Source: Oryzias latipes
Lineage: Eukaryota > Chordata > Actinopteri > Beloniformes > Adrianichthyidae
Length of the DNA stretch: 64,000 nt
Reading direction: 5' to 3'
NCBI RefSeq assembly: GCF_002234675.1
Contig: NC_019877.2
Location: 1,681,041-1,745,040, forward strand
Shown: positions 54,001-64,000 of the stretch, piece after piece
Layout: every line of letters begins with the position of its first letter
Numbering within the stretch: position 1 is the first letter of the stretch
Made by a program: the position numbers and the translations under genes
The notes under the pieces: model-generated
Databases searched by the model: none
Seen by the model: only the letters and a program-made list of their open reading frames with translations
What the model was told of the DNA's origin: nothing

Positions 54001-56099
54001 AAAATCCGTGGCGTCCGTTTGAGTCATGTGACTAAGGCTTTAGTTTTTTTATTTATAAAGGTTTAGGTTTCTGCCATCAAGTCTGGTCCTCTGCATCTGA
54101 GGTCCTAAAACAGCAGTTTCTGACACAAAACACACACAAACACACACAAACATCCATCTACAGTATAACAGTTGTGCCTCATCTGCTTGCATGAATGATT
54201 TCACAAATCTGTGACCTTCTGAGTCTAAAACGGATTTGTGAAAAGTTTTATCCCAATTTAGCGACGAAACTTTCATCCCAGTTGGATCAAACTGGAGAAG
54301 TTGTGGTTTTAGAGGATTTGTCTGGGACACCCGGGACCATCCTTACAGACATTTTCATGACGGAAAGCCTTAAATCCTGTCACTGAAGACCTCGGCAAAC
54401 ATCTCAGGACATTTCCAAAAACTCCACTGGTTTGGAGTTGGACTGTAGAGGTTCTCCTCCTTCACTTCATCTGCTGCGTTTTATTGGATCGACATGAACA
54501 GAAAACACCCGCCTGCAGATTGTGACGACTCGTTGTGTTTTCCCGTAAGACTGAAGAAAGCCTTCCAGCGTTGGAGCGTGCGCCTGGACAATCTTTGGTC
54601 CTTAACGCGGGTCGGCTGCCAACACCTGAGCGCCAGACGCCACGGACTCCTGACAGACACCAGCTCAGAGACACAAGAACGGTTGTGTTTCGTTGTCTGG
54701 TTGGTATGCGAGCGTTATCACGGCGTCTGTGATGATGTGACCTGAAATAAATCTGTTGGACAGATCAGGACGGGGCTACGTTCATCGACGGCGACCTTTT
54801 TCCAAAGGTGAAGGTGGACCAGACTCAATCCCACAGCTGCAGCAGAAAACCTCCAGATGGTTGCTTCTTTCTGGACCTGGAAGCGCAGCTGGATCCAGCG
54901 CCGCGGCCCGTCAGAACCACGCTCTAGCTCATCCATCACGACTCTGCAGACAACATGACTAACCCCAGTAATGAGCTGCTTTCTGCTGCTCCTCTCCTGA
55001 GATCCAACTAGTGCGAGCAAGAACCAAAACCGCAAGATCCCCAACAAACCCCCAAACGGCACCACCCCCCGAGCGGCTGAACGCCGACACGGCCAGCAAT
55101 CAGCGTGATGGATTTCTGCCCCGACACACTTTTACTCCAGCGGGGCAATTACAAAAACACCTCTGTGAGCTGTTCCTTCTCTCTGTCCAACAAAGCCCAG
55201 CTCATGACTCCCCCCCTGTGCTGCTCGTTCCTCACTGTGAGGACGAAAGGAAGCTTTTCGGTTGGAAATAGAAAAGTCTGTGGAACGCAACACAGAGAGA
55301 CTGAAAAGAGAATCCCAGCTTTGATTCCAGCTCCATGCTTTCTGAAAGAAAAAAAAATCCGTTTTCAAAATCAAAGCAGACGTGATTTTACTGCCTTCTT
55401 TGTTTCATAGGAGCCGATTTCACTTTCTCTGCCTCTTTTATTTACCTGATGACCTCATTCCAACCACAGTTTTGAGTTGTCCGTCCGTCTGTCCTCACTG
55501 TTCATTTATCACTAAGGAAAAGCTGGACATTTACGGAAACTCAGTTTCATTTTCTTAAAAATAAATAAAATTCTAAAGAAATTACATTTGGGTTTCCCTG
55601 AAGGAGTCGTAGTCATCATTGGATGTTATTACAGATGCAGGAAATGGACACAAAGGAAAGAGGAAGAAAACAAAATAAAATAAACTACTTTTTGTGTGAC
55701 TTTACCACAAAAAGTGAATTCTTTGTAACTAGAAAAAGGCTCTTTTAGGGTTTTGTTTTATATTTCAAATGTTTCATGTTTAACTTCACTTCTTTGTTCC
55801 TTTAATTGTGTGTATGAGTCAACATTTTGAATCAGATTTTTTTTCTTTTGGTCTGTTTCTGGCCCCCCATCAACCATCATATCCAACATTTGTTCCTCAA
55901 AGGGGTTTGTTGATTTGATGCTAAATCTTAAAAAGCTCAATAAAGTAAAAGAACTCGAGAGTTAAAGAGTTAAAAAAGTTTTAGACCAATCAGAGGAGTA
56001 GCTGGTGGGTGGGGACGGGGTTTGTGCTGTCTGAAATACATCCTGATCTGCTGAGAATCCACTTGGCTGCGTATGCAAATCAGTAAAAGTAAAAAATTA

Positions 56100-56340
56100 A
56101 CCTCTGACAAGAAAAAATGTTCAAAACCTTTTTTCAACATCTAATGTTGCATTCTGATGGTGATTTTGGTGTTTCCAACATCTTCTTGTGGCATTTTTCT
56201 GATGATGGAGGACATAGACCAAGACATTTGAGCTCAAAATTGCATTTCTGAGTTTTTCTTTATTCAAATAGTTGTGAATCAGGAAGTGCAGATTGAAACT
56301 GCTCCATTCTGATGCATCCACTTGCAGACAAATAAATCCA
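56100..56340. repeat. Dispersed repeat family C-related fragment
   Basis: CATTTTTCTGATGATGGAGG, AGTTGTGAATCAGGA and TCTGATGCATCCACTTGCAGACAAATA are shared with 60110-60290, and the first two with 50250-50345. Confidence 0.5.
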
Positions 56341-57059
56341 TGTACGACTTTGTTTTCCTCAAAATAAAAATTTAAAGACCTCTGTGAACACTTTTGGAAA
56401 TAGTTTAAAGGATGATCAGAGTGGAACTTTTACTGAATCATTCAGCAGAGGATGGAAATAAAAGCCTCCAGGTCAGATTCCCGTGCTTTTATTTTGTAGT
56501 ATCAAAGGAACCTCCTGTTGTTTATGTGTGTGAGGGGCGGAGAAAGAAGCTGGGGGTGGCGCTCCATCCTGTCCTCACTATCATACATCACTGAGAGCGG
56601 CACCCTACAGGCAGGGGCCACTTTCCCATCATCCCTCAGTCATTGAGGCCGTTATCCTTCATATTAATGGAGCGACGTCTGGCACCGAGCAGCCGCCATC
56701 TTTCTCTGCCCCCTCACTCGTTCTTTCCTTCCGTTTCTTTTCTGCGTCTGTCCGTAAATCACCGGGTCGTTCCTCGCCTCCAGTTCCAGAAGGAAAACGT
56801 CCTAAATACGTCAACAGAAGCTTTTATTTGCTCTACATGTTTGAATGGAGTTGGGCTTCACCCGCTTGTTCTCCCCGGCGGCGGCTGCTGTTGAAACAAA
56901 CTCTTTCCTCAAATTTATGGAAGCTCTTCAGAGGAAATCCCTCTCTGAAGCGCCTCAGGGAAATAAAACTAAGGCTAAGACACTTTAATAGGAAATGTCT
57001 AAAAAGGTCTGGATGGAGAGGCGGAGTGGAGACGAGTGGAGACGTATGTTTCCTGAAAG

Positions 57060-57300
57060 GAGACCTAAGACCTAGTTTCTGCAGAGCGTCAGGAGTTCAT
57101 TAGAAATTCACCCATGAGTTGTGGGCGGGACCATTGGTGGGGAGTAAGGCTGCCTCCCATCATCCCTTTCTTGAGGGGGTGAAGAGGTGGAGCGGTCAAG
57201 CTCTGATTGGAAGATTGCCGGTTTGGTTCCTGGTTCAGTGGGTGAATAGACCTGCGACTGTAAAGCGTTTTATAAGTAAGTGTGCATCATTTACCGTTTG
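57060..57300 (+). repeat. Family C fragment followed by a SINE-like copy
   Basis: AGTTTCTGCAGAGCGTCAGG and GTTCATTAGAAATTCACCCA match 27830-27855. From 57180 follow GTGGAGCGGTCAAG (A-box-like), GCCGGTTTGGTTCC (B-box-like), GACTGTAAAGCGTTTTATAAG and CATTTACCG, matching the SINE-like copy at 10295. Confidence 0.5.
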
Positions 57301-60109
57301 CTTACACTTTATCCTCCTGATTCACAACTATTGGAATAAAGGAATATTCAGAAAGGCAATTGTGTGGCTTATTGCGTGTTTCCTTCCACAGTATTATGGT
57401 CTGTAGGGAGAAATGAAGCCACATTTGGAGTAAAATCTTTTGCCCGTTAAATGCAGCTTTTATTTTGAAGGTAAAGACTCTTCTGTTTCCTCTTTGCTGC
57501 CGAAAGAGACTTTTGTTAACACGTTTGCTAACTTGGGGGAGGGCAGCCACTTTAAGAAAGTAGCGGATGGATTTTCAGCACGACTTGACGGGCGTCGAAA
57601 ATGAGTCGGATGTGGCAGAGAGAATCCGATAGCTTTTCAAAATAAAGCTTCCTGGTACCAACTGTCCCGCAGCCCGGGGGCCGCTGTGTTGAGTGATACT
57701 GTCACCTGTTTCGTGTACATTTTTTTTCCCTTCTGTTTTTCTTCTGCTGTGTTATCTGGGCTTGTAAAAACCTGGAATCCTCCTTAAATGCTTCATCTGA
57801 AGGAGCCAGTACTCCTTTGAATCTGTGGATACGAATCACCACGGAAAGCAGCTTCAATGTTGGTTTGTGTGAGTCGTTCACGCGTTAGCTGCCAGCACCA
57901 CACTGCTGGGGTTTCATGTATTAAAGAATATCAGCCATGTTGCAAAAAATGAAGTTTTTTTTGTCAATATTTTAGTAAATGCTCACCTTTTTTGCTAATT
58001 ACTCAATAATTAGCTGCCTTTAAGTGCATTTACTACAAGATTCTTTCATATTCAATAAGAAATGATTTTTTTATCCCAGAATTTCTGACTCTTTGAATCC
58101 TTTTTGCTGCATTTGGTTCAAGTCTTTAACCTGCAGACTGTTCATGTATGTTTTGGATGCCTTTAGAGACCCTCTCAGGTCACGACCTTCTCCTGAACTT
58201 CCCGCCGTCCAGCCCTCTCTGAGCGTCCCTCTCAGACCGCCGCGACTCCTCTGCCTGTCTGGTTCCTCTCGGTTCTGGTCTCTAGTTCTTGTATTTCACA
58301 TTTCCTCTCCGTTTAATGTTTGTTTTGTGTTTCGGGTCTTTCGGGGAGTGAGGTCAGCCTGCTGCCGTCTGCCAAACACCTCCAACGAACGCATCCGATA
58401 TCGCCGTTTCCCCGCGCCGCACAGAAACTCAGGGCAAACTTGGCTTCAAATGGACTTAAATCATTTGTTTACGTTCCTTCACAAACTGAAACACTGGATG
58501 ATTTAATTGAAAAACTAACAAAGGAGGAAAAGAATGAAAAGCAGAACTCCCCCTCTTCCAACTATTCCAGCCAGAGGGTGGAATAGTTTCTGGATAAAAG
58601 TTTAAGAGTTTGGGGATTTTTAAGGGTAATTCGTGGAGACTCGCTGTCCTGAAATATTGATTTCTACCAAAACTGAACAAGACTTTCACAGTTGCAGACA
58701 TCAGACCTGCAAACTCAGCTGTTGGGACATTAAAGCCTTCGTCACACGCTGAAGGTTTCGGGTCGTCCGGGTCGTCCGGGTCGGCAGAGGGTTGTAGAGA
58801 GGAGAACAGGTGTGCCTTACGGCTCGTATGGGAACCTTAATAGACATTATGAAAATGCATAGCAAGTGTATTGTGAAGCATAGGATAATGGAAGTTAACG
58901 TAAGGTGTGAGCATCCGCTCCTTATTGACCGCATGAAAGCTGTACGCACGGGGTGTGCACGGTCTCCGTACGCAGGATGACAAGACAAACTACACTCTGA
59001 CTGTCTAATTTCCTCATTTCTAACAGTCAGGCTGCAGCGAGGAGCGCGCACGCATCACGTGCACAGCTTCAACCCGAACGGCACGCCTGCATCTCACCTG
59101 CTTCATGCTTCACTACAACCTGCAGCATGCCAGCTGTACCTGTGTGCCCTACGGAGCCCCCCAGGTGCCAGTGGTTAAAAAGAAAAAAATCTGATCAGAT
59201 CAGTCAGTTGTGCTCGTTCAGTCGCCCAATCACGCCCACACATTGCTGGGAGACTTCCGTCGGGAGTTTGTTTTAGCCAGCACAGTGCCACCTATGGGCA
59301 CAGAAGAGATCAGCAGAACTTTCACAATGATTTATTTTAAAAACAGAACCTTTGTACGGATGAGTACAGCTGTTTACAGTGTTTTTCTTTTCTTTTGCAG
59401 GTCGAACGTCCACATTTTATTATACGTCATCACCGTCTGCTTTTCGTCTTCTCCGATCATTTCTGATGCCGTGAAACCCTGGAGATCCGTTAACTTTAAT
59501 GTTCTGTCGCTGCACAAATCCTGCTTTTTACGGCACAAAGCGGTCGGAGGAGGTTTTTGGGTTTTAACAGCTCTCAGAACAAACAAGGGGGGGGGCTTCG
59601 ACTGGCTGGGATTCATGGCCGTCGCGGCGCTCCTTCCCCGTTGGCCGCACAGCGCTTTGCTTTGGGAGGGGTGAGGGTGCGCGGGGAGCTGAGCTGAAAC
59701 CCAAGACTTTAAGGCCTAACCACACGCACGGTGATGCGGAACGAAGCGGGCGGCTCCTTTGCTCCACCGCAGGCGTCCTCGAGGTAAAAGCGAGCATCCA
59801 TTCGGAGCCAACAGAGGCCTTTTGTCATCGTCTGCTCTTCCTCCATGGAGGGGTTTAAGCTTTGAGGCTCATGTTTGCAGGAAACGATGAGACAAAGCAA
59901 AACGACAGACATCTATCTTCATCCTCTCCTTCCTCCTCTTCTTCAACTGATGCTGAAGATTTCTGGCACCTCGTCTTTGATCCCTGCATTCATATCTGGT
60001 CATTCCTGCTGCCTCTACCTGCCCTCATAAATAAGGATAATCTTTCACGGTTGTGTCGTGTTTACAACTGAAAGTCTGAGTTTTTGTCTCGATGGTGCAG
60101 AAAAAAAAT

Positions 60110-60310
60110 CCCATCTGATGTCTGATTTTTCTTATAATGGAGGGAATTTATGAAGAAAGTTCAGCTCCAAAATCGCGTTTCTGAGTTATTCATTTGTTGT
60201 GAACCAGGAGCAGAAGTGAAAATACTCCTCTCCTCTCTGATGCATCCACTTGCAGACAAATAGATCCGCAACTCAGAGGTTAATTTCTGATTCCGCTCTG
60301 CAGGATCCAA
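60110..60310. repeat. Dispersed repeat family C-related fragment
   Basis: TTGTGAACCAGGAGCAGAAG and TCTGATGCATCCACTTGCAG match 56270-56330. Confidence 0.5.
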
Positions 60311-61567
60311 GTCCTAGAAAATGCAATTGATTTTCTCTAAAACACGTCACCATCAAAATTTTGTTGGGAACTGGGCCCGCACAATAAATCGCAATTTATT
60401 CTTTATCGCTATATTGAGCTTTGTAAAACCTATATCACACTAGACGGATATAATCCCAATAACTGGTTACCTTAAATGTGCTAAAACAATCTAATCGCAG
60501 CTTGAAGTATTTAACGAAATCAATTAAATCCATTTATGCATTTGACCAATCGGATGGAACCCTTTGATGGTAGATGTTGGTCTCCTGTGTCGATGAGGCT
60601 CATTTGGAGTGTCATTTTTAAACTGTTGCAATGAAATGATGTTTTTGGTTGTTTTGGTATTTTTTCATGTACCACAAGTTATATCGTCATCGCAATATTG
60701 ATCACCAACATCGCACTTCGCGAGTTTTCCTCATATCCTGCAGCTCTACTGGGAACGATTTGAAATTAGAGCAGAAGATGATCTGAGTGGGACTTAACCA
60801 AAGCAGAAGCATATTTCTGCTTCTCCTAAACTGTCAGTCAAACTGATGTTCAGACAAACCCCCCCAACAGAAAGCCGTGACGACCTTCTGAAGCTGTCCG
60901 GCCCTCAAACTGAACTAAAGCTAAGTTTGGTCTGTTTCATGGCTGAACATCATTGGGATCATTACCGGCTGCCACGGTGACTCGCTGACTCGGAGTCCTC
61001 TGAGTTCCACCTGAGAGCCATTCATCTCCGTCCCCTCAGCCTAAGCAGACTTGAAAGCAGGTCTGGACTTGATTGGGAGGCAGAGAGGCGGCTAATTTGT
61101 CATCGTTTAGGTGACAACTTGTGCGAGTGACACGCTCCGTCGCTGACCTCTCTCTGCGCTTTGAAGCGATAACAAAGCTTGACGTGTGGAGCTGTGAGTG
61201 AGGAGGAGAACCAAAGAGAAAACCAGGAGGTGCTGAAAGGAGACGCGGGGCCTCCGGGACAAAACCCGACTTTTCCAGACTTTTTAAAGACATTTACATT
61301 TTAACATTTCTTTTAATCTTCATAACATGTCAGCGTGTTTCATCTGTTCTAGTTGTATGCGCTGCGTTTGTCATCACGTGTTCTTTAGAATGGAAAATAC
61401 TTCACTGGAGATGTGGCTGCATTTGACAGCGGAGCGTCCTTCATCAGAAATACGTTAAAGGTTTTAACTTCAAACAGATGAACTTTTCTCTACTAACATC
61501 TGAATCTAAAAAGGGTTTTTACCTGAACCCCCCCCCCCAACCAAAAAAAAAAAAGATGCAAACAGAA

Positions 61568-61656
61568 ACACAATTGAAAACAAAGTTTATGTTCACAACC
61601 ACAACCAGGGTTTTGTTGACCTTTGACCTCAGGTTGGGGCAGCCGTCTTGTATTTC
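61568..61656. repeat. 89-bp exact direct repeat, copy 1
   Basis: Identical base for base to 61842-61930. The two copies bracket a GGAT array. Confidence 0.97.
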
Positions 61657-61841
61657 AGAGGGATGGACAGATTGATGGATGGATGGATGGATGGAGGAAT
61701 GGACAGATTGATGGAGGGATGGAAGGATAGAGGGATGGACAGATTGATGGAGGGATGGATGGATGGAGGAATGGACAGATTGATGGAGGGATGGAAGGAT
61801 GGAGGAATGGACAGATTGATGGGGGGATGGAAGGATGGAGG
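61657..61841. repeat. GGAT-based array between two 89-bp direct repeats
   Basis: Irregular GGAT/GGAG/GACA tetramers with a higher-order unit of about 64 bp containing ATGGACAGATTGATGG. Frames through it give WMDG- or HPSI-type repeats that are not genes. Confidence 0.95.
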
Positions 61842-61930
61842 ACACAATTGAAAACAAAGTTTATGTTCACAACCACAACCAGGGTTTTGTTGACCTTTGA
61901 CCTCAGGTTGGGGCAGCCGTCTTGTATTTC
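61842..61930. repeat. 89-bp exact direct repeat, copy 2
   Basis: Offset of exactly 274 bp from copy 1. Confidence 0.97.
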
Positions 61931-62039
61931 CTTTTTAAAAAAATCACCTTGAGTATTTTTTTCTATAAATATAAATTCAAACTTATATCCTGGATTACCA
62001 CTGGGAAGCAACTTGGGAAAGACGTGGATTTTGAACTCC

Positions 62040-62352
62040 GTTAGTGTGGCGCGCTTGAAAAAAGTGGCGTCCTCGCGCATCAGTTTTTTTTTTTTACCCA
62101 AATGTTTTGAAAATGAAACTGCATGGATTGTTGGTTCAAGCTGAATAAAATGACACATCATACGATATGAAGGGATTAGAAATGTGGGCGTGGTTTAAAA
62201 AAAATAAAACCGTTGCCATGGAAACCCACAAATTTTCTTTTTCGGATTCTTCTAAAAATTACAAAGTACAGTCCGTCTCTTCCAGGCGAGCAAAAATTGA
62301 AATGGTTGCTATGGAGATAACACTCCCGGAAAAGCCACATGAAAGGAAATGA
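62040..62352 (+). repeat. Dispersed repeat family B fragment
   Basis: GTGTGGCG.GC, AAAAGTGGCGT, GATTCTTCTAAAAAT.ACA, CAGGCGA.CAAAA and GGTTGCTATGGAGATAA follow the order of 19605-19885. Confidence 0.6.
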
Positions 62353-63699
62353 GGCTTTTTAAAACACAAGAAAAGTTAATACGTCGAATTTCCGGGGGGG
62401 GGGGGGGCAACAATTAACTGACGGCCAAAAAATGGAATTAATAAGAATAAAAATTGTTTTAAATGAAAAGAAAAAATTGCAGCTATATTTAAACCTGTGG
62501 GTTCTCCAGGGATTTTCAAGGATTTTTTTAAAAAACTGGTTTATTGTTTTATTCGTCTACATCCCACAAAAGTGAATCAACTTATGTACAAAATAGTTTT
62601 TAACTCCTGATTTTAGGTTCAGCTTTATTTTACATCCACAAAAGGAAACTTTCTTGATATGCTTTGCTCGGGAAAAGACTTTGTTTTAAATTTCCCTCCA
62701 TAAGAAACAACTCTGCTGTTGTTGTGATGAACTCCATGGTTTCTACAATCAAACATGTGGAAAAAGGTTCTGATTATCCTTTCATTCGGCCCGTTTTTCG
62801 TGCTCTGGACCAGAACATGAGTGGTTTCGGGCTTCTTGTCTGCAGCTTGTTAAATAAACAGGTTGGTGGTTTTACTCACTCTGTCATATTTCAGCAGCCT
62901 GAACATCTCAATCTAAAGAAAAAGGAGCCTGGATTTCATGACTACAGTTGGTAAATAAAACAGGCCTGGAGTTGATTTTAAGGCGTAATGAGCTGAAAAC
63001 CTTCTCTTTATATATTTTAAAGGGACTTTTAGTTAATGGAGGGGTGGCCGGGTTTGCAGTAATGCAAGTCTGAGACGTTTTAACATTCGTTACATTTTTT
63101 CTGGTGGTTTAAAAAGATCACACTGCTTTAATAATCCTTAGAAACTTAAATAGCAGAAAACAACTTTGTTTTCTTCCTTTTATCGGACAAATAAACAAAA
63201 AGCTTTCTACGTTTTTCAACTGCTTTACGACTTCAGTGGTTTTGTGTGGTTATAAAAAAGAGGAGGAGTTCAGGGATTCCAGGAAATTCAGATATTAAAT
63301 GATGAACTTCTTGTTTTTATGTTTTACACACTGATTTTCTTGTGTAATGAAAGGCCCCCTAGTGGTTGTAGCCTGAACTGACCTCACTTTTCAAGTTGTT
63401 CAGGTTTTCAGATGGGCTTCATGCTGGAAGTTAAACGATTTTCTTTTTGTTGACGTCTTAAAAACTGTGATTTTGAAAGTATTTTTTGCATGAATGTAAT
63501 AGAGTCTTGTTAATGGGTAGCAGCGCGTCCAACCCCATTCAGCTCTGTCACACGACTTTGCTGTTATTATGACATTCACTTTGTTTTTTTTTGCATAACT
63601 TGTATAATACTCATTTATTCAGAAAAACATTTTCGAAAAAGTTCAGCAACGGAGAAAACAGAAATCGCAAGAGGGAACGGAGGGAAGGATGTAGAGATG

Positions 63700-64000
63700 A
63701 TGGATAAATGGATGGACGGATGGATGGAGGGATGGAAGGATGGAGGGATGGATGGATGGATGGATGGATGGAGGGAGGGATGGGTGGAGGGATGGATGGA
63801 TGGAGGGATGGATGGACGGAGGGAAGGATGGATGGATGGATGGATGGATGGATGGATGGATGGATGGATGGATGAGGGATGGAGGGAGGCAGGGAGGGAG
63901 GGATGGGTGGAGGGATGGAGGGAGGGAGGGATGGATGGATGGATGGATGGAGGAATGGATAGATTGATGGAGGGATGGATGGATGGAGGAATGGATAGAT
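63700..64000. repeat. GGAT/GGAG array running off the window end
   Basis: At least 300 bp of GGAT and GGAG tetramers. It ends in the same ATGGA.AGATTGATGGAGGG unit seen at 61657-61841. Its full length is not visible. Confidence 0.95.

Larger units (their letters stand above)
49314..64000. other. gdf10 upstream region without recognisable genes
   Basis: No open frame here resembles a known protein and no exon chain could be built. It holds family C fragments (50230-50345, 50640-51070, 56100-56340, 57060-57160, 60110-60310), a SINE-like copy, a family B fragment (62040-62352) and GGAT arrays. Around 51400-51720 is a repeat-free, motif-rich stretch that might be a conserved non-coding element. 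A distant regulatory function for gdf10 is possible but not shown. Confidence 0.6.

Noticed and set aside
58093..58586. Frames of 137 and 88 codons upstream of gdf10
   Set aside because: No domain, no splice context and no similarity recognised. Probably chance or a repeat.
61629..61857. Frames of repeated HPSI/WMDG residues
   Set aside because: Translation of the GGAT array.
63700..64000. Regularly spaced repeats resembling a CRISPR array
   Set aside because: Contiguous tetramer repeats without spacers, in a vertebrate genome.

Overview
This window is nuclear DNA of a vertebrate, almost certainly a teleost fish. It has intron-split genes with GT/AG junctions and vertebrate-specific families. 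Its interphotoreceptor retinoid-binding protein gene has two modules (the fish form; mammals have four), and the introns are full of fish-type transposon debris (hAT, Tc1, L1, SINEs, GGAT arrays). The species cannot be fixed from the sequence alone.

Four protein-coding genes were reconstructed by hand, all on the minus strand. Read 5'->3' along that strand they are gdf10 (49313 to 47044, 3 exons, 426 aa), gdf2/BMP9 (43311 to 41894, 2 exons, 415 aa), rbp3/IRBP (36999 to 33424, 4 exons, 618 aa) and an ANTXR1-type anthrax toxin receptor gene (31689 to 415, 18 exons, 554 aa). All four models have intact reading frames and exon phases that join. RBP3, GDF2 and GDF10 are also neighbours in mammals, which supports the gdf2 and gdf10 calls. 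The genes do not form an operon or a pathway: rbp3 is a photoreceptor matrix retinoid carrier, gdf2 and gdf10 are secreted TGF-beta-family ligands, and the ANTXR1-like protein is a single-pass matrix receptor. They are a conserved block of neighbours.

Layout: 415-31689 is the antxr1-like gene. Its introns carry a hAT-type non-autonomous element with perfect 8-bp target duplications (2215-2882) and a 5'-truncated L1-clade LINE with a 14-bp target duplication and a 2-kb G-rich 3' UTR (12795-17172). They also hold several Tc1 transposase remnants and dispersed repeats. rbp3 lies at 33424-36999. A short perfect-TIR element and a LINE remnant lie at 37.6-38.3 kb, then gdf2 and gdf10. From 49314 to the end no gene was found; this stretch holds dispersed repeat copies, an 89-bp exact direct duplication around a GGAT array, and a GGAT/GGAG array running off the window end.

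No new molecular system was found. The strongest unexpected items are the clean LINE and hAT insertions, the ANTXR1-like gene beside RBP3-GDF2-GDF10, the altered last residue of gdf10, and several unclassified dispersed repeat families.
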